A stretch of 46,466 bases of DNA, taken from Bdellovibrionota bacterium (GTDB lineage Bacteria > Bdellovibrionota > UBA1018 > CAUJDS01). The stretch spans positions 1 to 46,466 of the forward strand of contig CAUJDS010000036.1 in NCBI GenBank assembly GCA_963169695.1, given 5' to 3'. The translations under genes were made by a program, and so were the position numbers. The notes below the pieces were generated by a model. That model was not told the origin of the DNA, did not search any database, and saw nothing but the letters and a program-made list of their open reading frames with translations. Below are positions 18,127 to 26,762 of this stretch, piece after piece (the first letter of the stretch is position 1; each line of letters starts with the position of its first letter).

Positions 18127-19486
18127 CGACTCGAGTCTGACCCTCTGGTGGTACGGATTTATTGGTCCGATCTCCACGGTAGCGATTGCGATACCAGGTA
18201 AATTTCTGGGTGGAATGATCCGTCGTTGAGTCGTGGCTCGATGCTAACTGGCTCATTTTATCTTTGATTTTTGATACGACCGTCCGAGGTACCATGAGAC
18301 TAAACTGAATGCCTCCAGGGGCTTTGATTCCACTAGATCCCGGAATATTTTTTGTCTCGGGCATACTCCCAAGAAACTCTCGTACGATCTCTCGCAAATC
18401 CTCTGGAGAATCTGTTTTTACATTGAATCTCCAGATTTCGGCGTTTCCAATCTTCAAGTCAGGGGCTCGCTCTTCCTGAACTTGCCCTTCGCCTGATGCG
18501 ATCTGGCGGTCCTCTTCTTCTTCTGGTTCTGCCAGCTTTTCTTCGGAGTCTTCCTCCTCAGCTACCTCGGCATCTAGACGAATAGCGCCGTTATCGGTGC
18601 TCATTGTTTGGCAACCTTCTGAAGTCTCATCTGAGAAAAGTGCGCACTCCGCTGGCATCGGGTTGGAATCATTAGAAGCCTCGCTGGTATCCGCAGCAAT
18701 TTTGGGAGACTTGGCGCTTTCTGAGAAATCCGATAGGTCAAAGGCCAGCAGCCGCCTTTCAAGCTGTCTTTCGTAGAGGTCTTTTAACTTGGGGGCCAAA
18801 GCGATTACCAAAAGAATGGCAGCTCCAACGCCGATGCTTTCTAAGCTGCTACGCAGCCATCGAGATCGCTTCATCCAGGAATTCGAAACAAAGGCACCAG
18901 ATGTCATGACAGGATCTGCAATGGGTAGGGAAGTTGCCTGAAGGGTAGTCTTAAGCGAGGACGACTGTGCCTTAGAGGGAGGATCACCCCAAACATTGAG
19001 TGAAAGTTGGTCCAATGCCTGCCGTGCGATTAGGTCTACCGACCCTTCTGATGTCGAGAGAATGGCTGCAATTTCTATTGGCTTCAATTGAAGTCGATAG
19101 AGCATTGCGAGCACAAGTTGCTCTTCGACTCGCAGTCTTTCCATAAAAAGAAGAAGCGAAGACAGACGTTCTTCAGGGGTGCCTTCCGTTTCGAGTTTGA
19201 CAAGATCAAAGGGCCTTTTTTGAATCTCTGATCTTGAATGGAGCTTTCCACGAATAAGGTCAACTGCTACGCGAATGCCCCAGGCTTTGCGATGGCTTTG
19301 GTATGGATTCTTTTTGAGAGAAAGCGGCAGCTCACGCAACCAAAGCCTATAAATAGATTCTGTTGTCACTCGCTCTTGAAAAAGTGCTTCCAATAGGTCT
19401 CGGACCAAAGGACCCAGCTCGGTGGTGATTTCCGCTAATTTAACGGCTTTTCTTTTTTCGCTCTTCCGGCGCCAGTCTAGGATCAC
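18104..19486 (-). CDS. Sigma-factor-like protein fused to a transmembrane and extracytoplasmic domain
   Basis: The 460-residue product has an unusual build. Residues about 25-90 resemble a degenerate ECF sigma region 2 (RKAWGIRVAVDLIRGKLHSR). Residues 117-161 look like sigma region 4: a predicted helix-turn-helix in EEQLVLAMLYRLQLKPIEIAAILSTSEGSV. A single hydrophobic segment (about 217-232) follows, then an acidic low-complexity linker (about 250-345, rich in Glu and Asp) and a C-terminal domain (about 346-460) with a GGIQFSLMVP strand pattern similar in style to anti-sigma-associated periplasmic domains. The GTG start at 19486 lies inside the end of the HNH gene and has no clear Shine-Dalgarno, suggesting coupled translation. 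The sigma resemblance is by eye and moderate; it may be a membrane-bound regulator rather than a true sigma factor. Confidence 0.6.
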   Translation of the reverse strand: MILDWRRKSEKRKAVKLAEITTELGPLVRDLLEALFQERVTTESIYRLWLRELPLSLKKNPYQSHRKAWGIRVAVDLIRGKLHSRSEIQKRPFDLVKLETEGTPEERLSSLLLFMERLRVEEQLVLAMLYRLQLKPIEIAAILSTSEGSVDLIARQALDQLSLNVWGDPPSKAQSSSLKTTLQATSLPIADPVMTSGAFVSNSWMKRSRWLRSSLESIGVGAAILLVIALAPKLKDLYERQLERRLLAFDLSDFSESAKSPKIAADTSEASNDSNPMPAECALFSDETSEGCQTMSTDNGAIRLDAEVAEEEDSEEKLAEPEEEEDRQIASGEGQVQEERAPDLKIGNAEIWRFNVKTDSPEDLREIVREFLGSMPETKNIPGSSGIKAPGGIQFSLMVPRTVVSKIKDKMSQLASSHDSTTDHSTQKFTWYRNRYRGDRTNKSVPPEGQTRVVIWLSQM

Positions 19487-20033
19487 TTAGAATCTCAACT
19501 TTCAGATTGGTTCTACCTACAGAAAGGTAGATTTTCCAGGATTCTGGTAAAACCGTGAAGCCATAGGGAAGATGGGTCTTGGGAAGCCATCTAGGTTCAG
19601 CAGGCTTACGTATCAGATGCATTCCCGCCTCCTTTGGAGTTCGGCCCCCTTTTTTCTGATTGCAGGAGCGGCACGAGGATACAATGTTTTCCCAGGTTTT
19701 TTTACCGCCTTGGACGACAGGGAGTACATGATCCAAGGTGAGCTGATTTCGGGTAAAGTGATCCCCGCAGTATTGGCAGCGGAATTCGTCACGAACAAAG
19801 ACGTTTCCTCGAGAAAAACGCACGAGATTGCGGCGCTTACCCAAAGGTATATATTGAAGAAGTCTCATAACCATCGGTACGCGAATGGTCACCCGAACCG
19901 TTCTGATTTCACGGCTAGATTCTTCGAGAACTTCTACCTTTCCTTGAAAAAGCAGCTGAATGGCGCGTTTCCACGAAACAACGTGAACAGGTTCGTAAGA
20001 AGCATTCAAAACAAGTACTTGGGAGCCCCCCAT
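19440..20033 (-). CDS. HNH endonuclease family protein
   Basis: The 197-residue protein starts with VLVLNASYEPVHVVSWKRA, typical of a widespread HNH family in cyanobacteria and proteobacteria. The HNH/zinc-finger core lies at residues 86-128: C86-x2-C89, D101-H102, N116, C121-x2-C124, N125 and K128, so both structural zinc ligands and the catalytic His are intact. It is predicted to be a metal-dependent nuclease; its biological role is not known. The start is an ATG about 13 bases after GGAGG. The 3' end overlaps the start of the sigma-like gene by 47 bases, pointing to a two-gene operon. Confidence 0.88.
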   Translation of the reverse strand: MGGSQVLVLNASYEPVHVVSWKRAIQLLFQGKVEVLEESSREIRTVRVTIRVPMVMRLLQYIPLGKRRNLVRFSRGNVFVRDEFRCQYCGDHFTRNQLTLDHVLPVVQGGKKTWENIVSSCRSCNQKKGGRTPKEAGMHLIRKPAEPRWLPKTHLPYGFTVLPESWKIYLSVGRTNLKVEILSDPRLAPEERKKKSR

Positions 20034-20140
20034 AGATTTGGCGCCCTCCTCTTACCATTATACGGGATACTCGCTGAATAAAGGAAGAATCCAATGGAAC
20101 TTCTTGATATGGCTAAGAGAAAACAGTTGGGGCACCTTCT

Positions 20141-20698
20141 ATGCGTTGGAGATTGAATAAAACTCAAACAGTTCCATTGGTTACTGTACTTGCTATTGGA
20201 GGATTGGGATTCCTTTGGGCGATTTTTCAGGAGCCGAGCGTTGAGTCTCGAGATAGGCAAAATATGCCCCATTCCTCAATGGTAGTGGACCAGGGTGGAT
20301 TTGCAATTGCGCAAGATGGCAAGGAGGTCAAGCTATCGACCTTTAAAGGAAGGGGGTTTCTACTTCACTTTTGGGCGAGTTGGTGTGCGCCGTGTCTTAA
20401 GGAGATTCCTGAGGTTTTAGCTTTAGCGAGAAAAGTTCAAGACGCCGAGTTCAAAATTGTATTTGTATCAACAGATGAGCGCTGGGAGGATGCGCTGAAG
20501 GTACTTCCGGTTGGGTCACTCCCTAAAAATGCGGTGTCACTTTTAGACCCTGCCCAGCGGTTGGCGACTCACTATGCCAGCTTTTCTTACCCTGAGACCT
20601 TCTTGATCGACAAAGATTTGAAGGTTGTGACCAAATGGGTTGGTGCTCAAAAGTGGAATGATCCTGAAGCATTGCGGGTTTTGCGGCCTTATTTCTGA
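20141..20698 (+). CDS. TlpA/ResA-like thioredoxin, membrane-anchored
   Basis: The 185-residue protein has an N-terminal membrane anchor or signal (about residues 10-28) and a thioredoxin-fold domain with the redox motif WCAPC at 81-85, preceded by LLHFWAS. The later cis-proline region is visible as SYPETFLID. TlpA-like proteins reduce disulfides outside the cytoplasm, for example for cytochrome c maturation. It is divergent from the HNH gene. Its exact partner cannot be told from the sequence. Confidence 0.9.
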   Translation: MRWRLNKTQTVPLVTVLAIGGLGFLWAIFQEPSVESRDRQNMPHSSMVVDQGGFAIAQDGKEVKLSTFKGRGFLLHFWASWCAPCLKEIPEVLALARKVQDAEFKIVFVSTDERWEDALKVLPVGSLPKNAVSLLDPAQRLATHYASFSYPETFLIDKDLKVVTKWVGAQKWNDPEALRVLRPYF

Positions 20699-20799
20699 TT
20701 GAGTTATAGACAGCAGTTTTTGGAAACTTCGTCCCCCAAAATTAGTTGTCAATTCTTTGGTCACGACTTCCGAAGAGGAAGCTAAGAGGACCTTATCTC

Positions 20800-22413
20800 A
20801 TGATTAACTGGGACGAATTAAAGCACATTCATGTTCTGAGAAAACTTGAGCAGATACTTGCACAGTGGTTCAATACCGAAGTTTTTATTATGGACTCGCA
20901 AGGTCGAGTGCAAAATTATGATCCGACAGACCGACAAAGGCAATTCAAGAATCCTCTCTGCGCAAGCATGTTGCCGTACGAATCGGGACAGATTGCGCTT
21001 CTCGATGTGATGGCCAAGGCCAGTGAAAAATTAAGTTCTGATTCGAAGTCAGCCATCACTTTTACGGGTCCACTTGGATTCGAAAAAGGGATCATTTCTC
21101 CTATTCGATTTGAGAATGATTTTTACGGTGCAGTTTGCGCATTTTCCTTTATCGAAAAATCCGTAACTCAAGATGAACTTGCTAAAGGGCGCAAGCTAAT
21201 CGAATCCCTCGGTTTAGACATCGGTTTTTATGAAGAGGCTGTGTCGAAGCTTAGAGTCCTCGAAGGCAAGGATAAGAAGTATTTTGTCGAATTGGTCGAT
21301 TTGGTCGCTCAGGAAATTGTGGCGTTCCATACAGAGATCAGCAAGCGCGAAGAACGGATCAGCGCTCTGAACAGTGAGTTGGGCAATCGATACAAGTACG
21401 ACTCCATGATAGGAAAATCCAAGCCCATGCAGGACCTCTACAGCCTATTGGACAAGATACGTAGTTCCGAATCCTCCGTTTTAATTCAGGGTGATAACGG
21501 AACAGGTAAGGAGTTAATTGCTCGTGCCATTCATTTCAATTCTCCAAGAAAAGATCGACAGTTTGTAACAGTCAATTGCTCAGCGTTTAATGAAAACCTG
21601 CTGGATAGTGAACTCTTTGGACATGTTAAGGGTGCCTTTACTGGAGCAGTAAAGGACAAGAAGGGGCTCTTTGAAGCCGCGGATGGCGGGACACTCTTTC
21701 TGGACGAAATTGGAGATATGTCCCTCTCCATGCAAGTAAAGCTCTTGCGAGTATTACAAGAAGGCACGTTGACGCCCGTAGGTGGCGTTGAAGAAAAAAA
21801 GGTCAATGTTCGGATTATTGCTGCCACCAATAAGGACCTGAAAGAAATGATTGAAATGCAGCTCTTTCGAGAAGACTTGTTTTATCGAATCAACGTGATC
21901 AATATTCATGTGCCGCGTCTGCGTGATCGCAAAGAAGATATTCCAGTGTTGATTGACCATTTTCTTGTAAAAGGTTGCAAAGAAAAAGCAGTGGCCCTCA
22001 AGACAATCGGCAAGCGTGCATTAGAGAAGATATTCGATTATTCTTGGCCAGGAAATATTCGAGAGTTAGAGAATGAAATCGAGAGACTGATTGTACTTTC
22101 GGGTTCTGAATTGCGCGTTACAGTGGATATGCTCTCTCAGAGAATTCGGGAGCACGGAGCCAATGCCAAGGTTCAAGGTGTACGGATTTCTGGCCGACTC
22201 AAGGATGCTCTCGAAGAATTAGAAAAAACGATGATCCGCGAGGGATTGCGACGTACCAATTGGAACAAGAGCCGTTTGGCAAAGGAACTTGGAATTTCTC
22301 GCGCGGGCTTGATTATGAAGGTTGAGAAATACGGCCTCGATAAGCGAAAGCTCTTGGCCAAGCCTGGTGAAGGCACCACAGAAGAAAGTGGCGAAACGGA
22401 CGAAGCCGTTTAG
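20800..22413 (+). CDS. Sigma-54-dependent transcriptional activator with GAF/PocR-like sensor
   Basis: The 537-residue protein is a bacterial enhancer-binding protein. The N-terminal part (about residues 5-140) resembles a GAF or PocR-type ligand sensor. After a helical linker comes the AAA+ domain: Walker A GDNGTGKE at 231-238, the sigma-54-contacting GAFTGA at 278-283, Walker B TLFLDEIGD at 298-306. A Fis-type helix-turn-helix lies at about 484-512 (WNKSRLAKELGISRAGL). No phosphoreceiver domain is seen, so it probably answers a small molecule. ATG 20800 is chosen because AAGAGGA is nine bases upstream; an earlier TTG lacks one. It points toward, and lies close to, the prp genes, whose regulators in enterobacteria are also sigma-54 activators. 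Confidence 0.93.
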   Translation: MINWDELKHIHVLRKLEQILAQWFNTEVFIMDSQGRVQNYDPTDRQRQFKNPLCASMLPYESGQIALLDVMAKASEKLSSDSKSAITFTGPLGFEKGIISPIRFENDFYGAVCAFSFIEKSVTQDELAKGRKLIESLGLDIGFYEEAVSKLRVLEGKDKKYFVELVDLVAQEIVAFHTEISKREERISALNSELGNRYKYDSMIGKSKPMQDLYSLLDKIRSSESSVLIQGDNGTGKELIARAIHFNSPRKDRQFVTVNCSAFNENLLDSELFGHVKGAFTGAVKDKKGLFEAADGGTLFLDEIGDMSLSMQVKLLRVLQEGTLTPVGGVEEKKVNVRIIAATNKDLKEMIEMQLFREDLFYRINVINIHVPRLRDRKEDIPVLIDHFLVKGCKEKAVALKTIGKRALEKIFDYSWPGNIRELENEIERLIVLSGSELRVTVDMLSQRIREHGANAKVQGVRISGRLKDALEELEKTMIREGLRRTNWNKSRLAKELGISRAGLIMKVEKYGLDKRKLLAKPGEGTTEESGETDEAV

Positions 22414-22422
22414 TTTGTCTTC

Positions 22423-23097
22423 CTAAAGCCGAATTCCAAACGGATAGCGCCATCCGTCGTATTTGCGCGAAGATCCGCCGTCGCTATGGGAAGGCTCAAT
22501 AATAAAGAATCGCATTTGGAAAGTTAGGGCTGCGGCTGGAATGGCCGAAAGTCCATCAGGTGTGGAGAGGGTTTGTCCGGATGCTTCGATGGCTAGGTTG
22601 AAAAAATCGGTAACACGCCAAAGAATGCCCAGCTCAGCCATAAAGGCAATGTTTCCCGAAGCATATTCGATGGAATTGATACCAAGTCCTTGTGCGTATC
22701 GTTTCCAAACAAACGGACTCGCGCCAAATCCGAGATAAAATCGCGGAAGCTCTATTCTCAGCACTGGGTAGGGAATTTGGAGAGACGCCTGAAATCCTTC
22801 ATTCCTACTCGTTGTATACATGTGCTTCAATCCGAGGTGGATCTGAATGGTGGACGAACCCGTAAGATTAGCGAATAGGGTGAAATTAGCAGCAACCCCA
22901 AAAGTAGGGCCACCACCAAGGGACGGAAAAAGGGTCTCAGCACTTCGGATCTGGGACATCCCTACTCCGAAATCTGAATACAAAGTGAAGGCCTGACTGC
23001 GCTCGGGAGCACAGAGGGTCGCGCCCAAAGATAAAACTATAAAATAGATTGCGTCAATTCGATGACGTATCGACTTAAACATCCCTTGGGCATCCAT
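22423..23097 (-). CDS. Small outer-membrane beta-barrel protein
   Basis: The 224-residue product has a signal peptide (hydrophobic stretch followed by an APERSQA cleavage site) and then alternating hydrophobic/aromatic strands typical of an eight-stranded outer-membrane barrel, such as GPTFGVAANFTLFANL and RFYLGFGASPFVWKRYA. No specific family is recognised. ATG 23097 and ATG 23082 are both possible starts; an upstream TTG at 23103 is less likely. It lies just downstream of prpC on the same strand and may be at the end of that transcript. Confidence 0.75.
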   Translation of the reverse strand: MDAQGMFKSIRHRIDAIYFIVLSLGATLCAPERSQAFTLYSDFGVGMSQIRSAETLFPSLGGGPTFGVAANFTLFANLTGSSTIQIHLGLKHMYTTSRNEGFQASLQIPYPVLRIELPRFYLGFGASPFVWKRYAQGLGINSIEYASGNIAFMAELGILWRVTDFFNLAIEASGQTLSTPDGLSAIPAAALTFQMRFFIIEPSHSDGGSSRKYDGWRYPFGIRL

Positions 23098-23121
23098 TCC
23101 CAATTCTAAGATTAGGGTATC

Positions 23122-24261
23122 TTAGGCTCTTCGGTCAATCGGCAAGACCTGGCGGACCTTCTCACCTGTGTACTCACTGAGAGGACGGATGATGCGATTG
23201 CTCAGATTCTGCTCAATGAAGTGGGCGGTCCATCCTGTAATGCGAGACATAACAAAAAGAGGCGTGTAGAGGTCGATTGGAAAGCCCATTAGGTAGTAAG
23301 CGGGTCCAGTTGGAAAGTCGACATTTGGATGAATGTTCTTCTTTTCCAGCATAGCGGCTTCCAATTCCTTAGCAATCTGAAGCCACTTCATATCGCCCTT
23401 AGCGACAGAAAGCTTTTCTAGACACTGATTCATCGTAGGCACGCGTGAATCACCACTCTTGTACACCCGATGTCCGAAGCCCATAATCTTGCGCTTTTCG
23501 GCAAGGGCCTTGTCGAGCCACGCTCGAGCTTTGCTTGGTTCACCTATTTCTTTTAGAACCAACATGACTTGCTCATTCGCTCCACCGTGAAGTGGCCCCT
23601 TCAGTGCGGCAATTCCACCTGTGACAGCGCCATACATGTCAGTGAGGGTCGATGCGATGACACGAGCTGAAAAAGTCGATGCATTGAAGCCGTGTTCTGC
23701 GTAAAGGATGAGTGAAACATCAAATGCTCGAATCACGTCTTTCGAAGGAACTTCTCCAAAGCACATATGAAAGAAGTTCTCGGAATAACCAAGATCCGCT
23801 TTTGGTGCGATGGGCTCCAATCCTTGTCGCAGTCGAAATCCGGCGGCCACAATGGTGGGCGCCTTTGCAAACATATTGAGTGCATGATTGAGGTGATCCT
23901 TGGGGTCATTGTCATAGGAATCTGGATTTTCCATACCCAAAAAACTGATTCCAGTTCGAATCAGGTCCATTGGATGGGCTTTTTTTGGAAAACTTCGCAT
24001 TGCTTGGGCAAGCTCAGGACTGATGGCTCGAAGGGCACGCTCACTTTTCTCGAATTCTTGAAGCTGCGCTTTGCTTGGCAATTCCTTATTCCATAGGAGG
24101 TAAGCCACTTCTTCAAATCGACAATGTTCGCAAAGCTCCTGAACTGTGTATCCACGATAGGTCAGGGAGTTGATGTCCGGCATTACCTTAGACACAGACG
24201 TGGAGTCTACGATGACGCCTTCAAGACCTTTTCGGACTACTACTTGCAATGATTCAGCCAT
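23122..24261 (-). CDS. prpC: 2-methylcitrate synthase / citrate synthase family
   Basis: The 379-residue enzyme belongs to the citrate synthase family. Catalytic elements are visible: H190 in AEHGFN, H225 in LHGGAN, and H264 in GFGHRVYKSGDSR. In the methylcitrate cycle it condenses propionyl-CoA with oxaloacetate. The short length (about 380) and the location directly after prpB and prpD indicate methylcitrate rather than main TCA citrate synthase, although such enzymes are often bifunctional. AAGGAAGG precedes the ATG. Confidence 0.93.
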   Translation of the reverse strand: MAESLQVVVRKGLEGVIVDSTSVSKVMPDINSLTYRGYTVQELCEHCRFEEVAYLLWNKELPSKAQLQEFEKSERALRAISPELAQAMRSFPKKAHPMDLIRTGISFLGMENPDSYDNDPKDHLNHALNMFAKAPTIVAAGFRLRQGLEPIAPKADLGYSENFFHMCFGEVPSKDVIRAFDVSLILYAEHGFNASTFSARVIASTLTDMYGAVTGGIAALKGPLHGGANEQVMLVLKEIGEPSKARAWLDKALAEKRKIMGFGHRVYKSGDSRVPTMNQCLEKLSVAKGDMKWLQIAKELEAAMLEKKNIHPNVDFPTGPAYYLMGFPIDLYTPLFVMSRITGWTAHFIEQNLSNRIIRPLSEYTGEKVRQVLPIDRRA

Positions 24262-24279
24262 TTTTGCCTTCCTTTATGA

Positions 24280-25188
24280 TTAAGAATTTTGACCGGGGAC
24301 TTTGAAATTAAACAACGATTGGTCGAATTGATTGTATCGCTCATAGTGAACAAGTTCGTAGAGACGCTTTCTCGTTTGCATCTTGTCAAGCAAGGACTCC
24401 TGGGTTCCTTCTGATGCAATGGTGCGCAATCCATCTTCTACTGCCTTCATGGCAATACGAAGGGTGGTTACAGGGTAGATTACGAGATTAAATCCCAAGT
24501 TTTGAAGAGTCTTTGCATCCAAGAGCTTGGACTTTCCAAACTCAGTCATATTGGCCAAGAGAGGGACAGTAACTGCTTTTCGAAAGGCTTCAAATTCCTT
24601 TTCATCCGCAAGTGCCTCTGGAAAAATCATCTCCGCGCCCGCATCGACATAGGCCTTGGCGCGATCAATGGCTTTATCTAAGCCCTCTGATGCTCTCGCG
24701 TCCGTTCTGGCAATGATGAGGAACTGATTATCCGTCCGGCCCTGGGCCGCGGCTCGAATTTTTTTGATCATTTCTGGCTGGCCAACCAAGGACTTGTTAT
24801 CTAGATGGCCACAACGTTTAGGATTTTCTTGGTCTTCGAGGTGGCAACCGGCCAATCCCATATCTTCAAGTTCTCGCACGGTGCGTGCGACATTCATTGG
24901 TTCGCCAAATCCGGTATCAATATCAATGATTGCTGGTAGCTTGGTCGCACGCGCAATAGCGCGGCCTCGTTGAACAACCTCCGTCTGAGTGGTGAGTCCG
25001 ATATCAGGGAGACAAAGGTCATTGGCCAAAACAGCACCTGAGATATAGACCCCATCGAATCCGATTTCTTCAATGAGTTGGGTTACTAGGGGTGAGAATG
25101 CTCCCGGAAACTTAAGCAGCTTTCCGGCTTTTAGCTTTTGACGAAATTGCTTTCGCTTTTCGGTTGCTGATAGGGGATCCCAAAACAT
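24280..25188 (-). CDS. prpB: 2-methylisocitrate lyase
   Basis: The 302-residue protein is a member of the isocitrate lyase/PEP mutase superfamily. It carries the catalytic loop KRCGH at 124-128, metal-binding D89 and D91 in DIDTGFG, and E118 in HLEDQ. It cleaves 2-methylisocitrate into pyruvate and succinate. Its ATG overlaps the prpD stop (TGATG) on the minus strand, and prpC follows 18 bases later. It is the diagnostic gene for calling this a methylcitrate cycle operon. Confidence 0.96.
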   Translation of the reverse strand: MFWDPLSATEKRKQFRQKLKAGKLLKFPGAFSPLVTQLIEEIGFDGVYISGAVLANDLCLPDIGLTTQTEVVQRGRAIARATKLPAIIDIDTGFGEPMNVARTVRELEDMGLAGCHLEDQENPKRCGHLDNKSLVGQPEMIKKIRAAAQGRTDNQFLIIARTDARASEGLDKAIDRAKAYVDAGAEMIFPEALADEKEFEAFRKAVTVPLLANMTEFGKSKLLDAKTLQNLGFNLVIYPVTTLRIAMKAVEDGLRTIASEGTQESLLDKMQTRKRLYELVHYERYNQFDQSLFNFKVPGQNS

Positions 25189-26696
25189 CAGAATATTCCT
25201 TTTTGGTCACGAGCGTTTTGAGTGAGCTTATTGGATTCCAGAATCACATTCAGTTGAAGGAGTTGTTCACTGGACAGATTTGGCAAAAGTTGAACCAAGT
25301 CCAAAAATCTTTTGGATTCGCCTGAGTCAATCAAACCTTCCGTGAGTGTTTCAAATTTTCGGATATAGTCTTTTCTTACAAAGGGCCTTGCGCCGAGGGG
25401 ATTGGCGTTGGCGATCGCTAGCTCTTCCACCAATTTGGTGCCATCTTGAAAAAAGATTTCAATCCTACCGCCGAAGGCCTTTTTCTTGGGATCTGTCTCG
25501 TGATAGCGGCGCGTCCATTCAGCATCTTCCACGGTGCTCATTTTATGCCAGAGTGCGACAGTGTCGGGACGTGATGCTCGCTCAGGGGCATAGCTCTTGA
25601 CGTGGTGCCAAGAACCATCTTGAAGCGCTACCGTGAAAATATACATAATACTGTGATCAAGGGTTTCGCGACTGGCTTTGGGATCCATTTTTTGTGGATC
25701 GCCTGCTCCTGTGCCAATGACATAGTGGGTGTGATGGCTAGTATGGAGGACCATTTTGTCGATGAGAGAAAAGTCGGCAATTTTTTCTCTAATTTTGAAT
25801 GCGAGATCAATGAGTGCCTGTGCTTGGTATTCTGCAGAATGCTCTTTGGTGTAGGTTTCAAGGATGGCTTCGCAAGGCTCACCTTTTGCGGGTAGTGGTA
25901 CCTCGTAGTTTCCTTTGGGACCGTCGAGCATGTAGGCAATGACGCTATCTTCACCTTCATAAATGGGAGAAGGGCTGCCTTCACCTCGCATGGCTCTATC
26001 TACGGCCTCAATGCCCAATTTTCCTGCATGTGCGGGAGCATAGGCTTTCCAGCTAGAGATTTGCCCTTTTCGTGACTGTCTCGTTGTGAAGCAAACGTGT
26101 ACGGCTTGTTGAATAGCCTGATAGACCGTATCGGTATTGAGCTTGAGAAGGGCGCCGAGGCCTGCTGCTACCGATGGCCCCAGGTGCGCGATGTGATCTA
26201 CCTTGTGTTTGTGCAGGCAAATCGCTTTGACTAAGTTTACTTGAATTTCGTAGCCAACTGCAATGCCACGTATCAGGTCAGATCCCGATCGCCCACACTG
26301 TTGAGCGACAGCCAATAGAGGAGGAATATTATCGGCAGGGTGCGAATAATCTGCGGCGAGAAAGGTGTCGTGCATATCCAGCTCTCTCACTGCAGTGCCG
26401 TTGGCCCATGCAGCCCACTCCGCATCCACAAGTTGGGAACTTGGGAGACCAAACAAACATGCGCCATTGGGTCGCGGATGTGCGAGAGCCATGGAGCGCG
26501 CATTGGCAACTGGCTTTCGATTGATTGCAGCAAGTGCCACTGAGGCGTTGTCGATGATTCGATTGATGATCATATCCGTAACGGCAGCTGTGGGCGGGGC
26601 AGACTCGGTTGCCACGGTTGCCATTTTCCAAGCAAGCTGTTGTTCTTTTGGAAGAGACTCTTTCGACGGATAAACACGCACGGAATGGGACTTCAT
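25188..26696 (-). CDS. prpD: 2-methylcitrate dehydratase
   Basis: The 502-residue protein matches the MmgE/PrpD family, with features such as [44 protein letters not shown] and the [15 protein letters not shown] region. It dehydrates 2-methylcitrate to 2-methylaconitate (or the cis-isomer) in propionate breakdown. ATG 26696 follows GAGG by five bases, so it is preferred to GTG 26702. It is the first gene of the prpD-prpB-prpC run. No separate acnD, prpF or prpE is present here, so rehydration would need an aconitase encoded elsewhere. Confidence 0.95.
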   Translation of the reverse strand: MKSHSVRVYPSKESLPKEQQLAWKMATVATESAPPTAAVTDMIINRIIDNASVALAAINRKPVANARSMALAHPRPNGACLFGLPSSQLVDAEWAAWANGTAVRELDMHDTFLAADYSHPADNIPPLLAVAQQCGRSGSDLIRGIAVGYEIQVNLVKAICLHKHKVDHIAHLGPSVAAGLGALLKLNTDTVYQAIQQAVHVCFTTRQSRKGQISSWKAYAPAHAGKLGIEAVDRAMRGEGSPSPIYEGEDSVIAYMLDGPKGNYEVPLPAKGEPCEAILETYTKEHSAEYQAQALIDLAFKIREKIADFSLIDKMVLHTSHHTHYVIGTGAGDPQKMDPKASRETLDHSIMYIFTVALQDGSWHHVKSYAPERASRPDTVALWHKMSTVEDAEWTRRYHETDPKKKAFGGRIEIFFQDGTKLVEELAIANANPLGARPFVRKDYIRKFETLTEGLIDSGESKRFLDLVQLLPNLSSEQLLQLNVILESNKLTQNARDQKGIF

Positions 26697-26711
26697 ACGC
26701 ACCTCATTAAT

Positions 26712-26741
26712 ATTGTAGTGGAGGCTCCATACCTAGCATGG
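26712..26741 (-). promoter_or_regulatory. Candidate prp operon promoter -10 and operator palindrome
   Basis: Upstream of prpD on the minus strand a good -10-like TACAAT occupies 26712-26717, but no consensus -35 is seen. Between about nine bases further upstream lies an imperfect inverted repeat, CCATAC (26727-26732), a three-base centre, GCATGG (26736-26741), plus-strand reading. Its position over the -35 region would suit a repressor or activator site. This is inferred from pattern alone. Confidence 0.35.
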
Positions 26742-26762
26742 GGTGCGTTGAAATTCACCGAT

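Noticed and set aside
19572-20081. 169-residue plus-strand open frame over the HNH gene
   Set aside because: It is the shadow of the minus-strand HNH gene, which has intact family motifs.
25602-25984. Open frames on both strands inside prpD
   Set aside because: They overlap the conserved PrpD frame and resemble no known protein.
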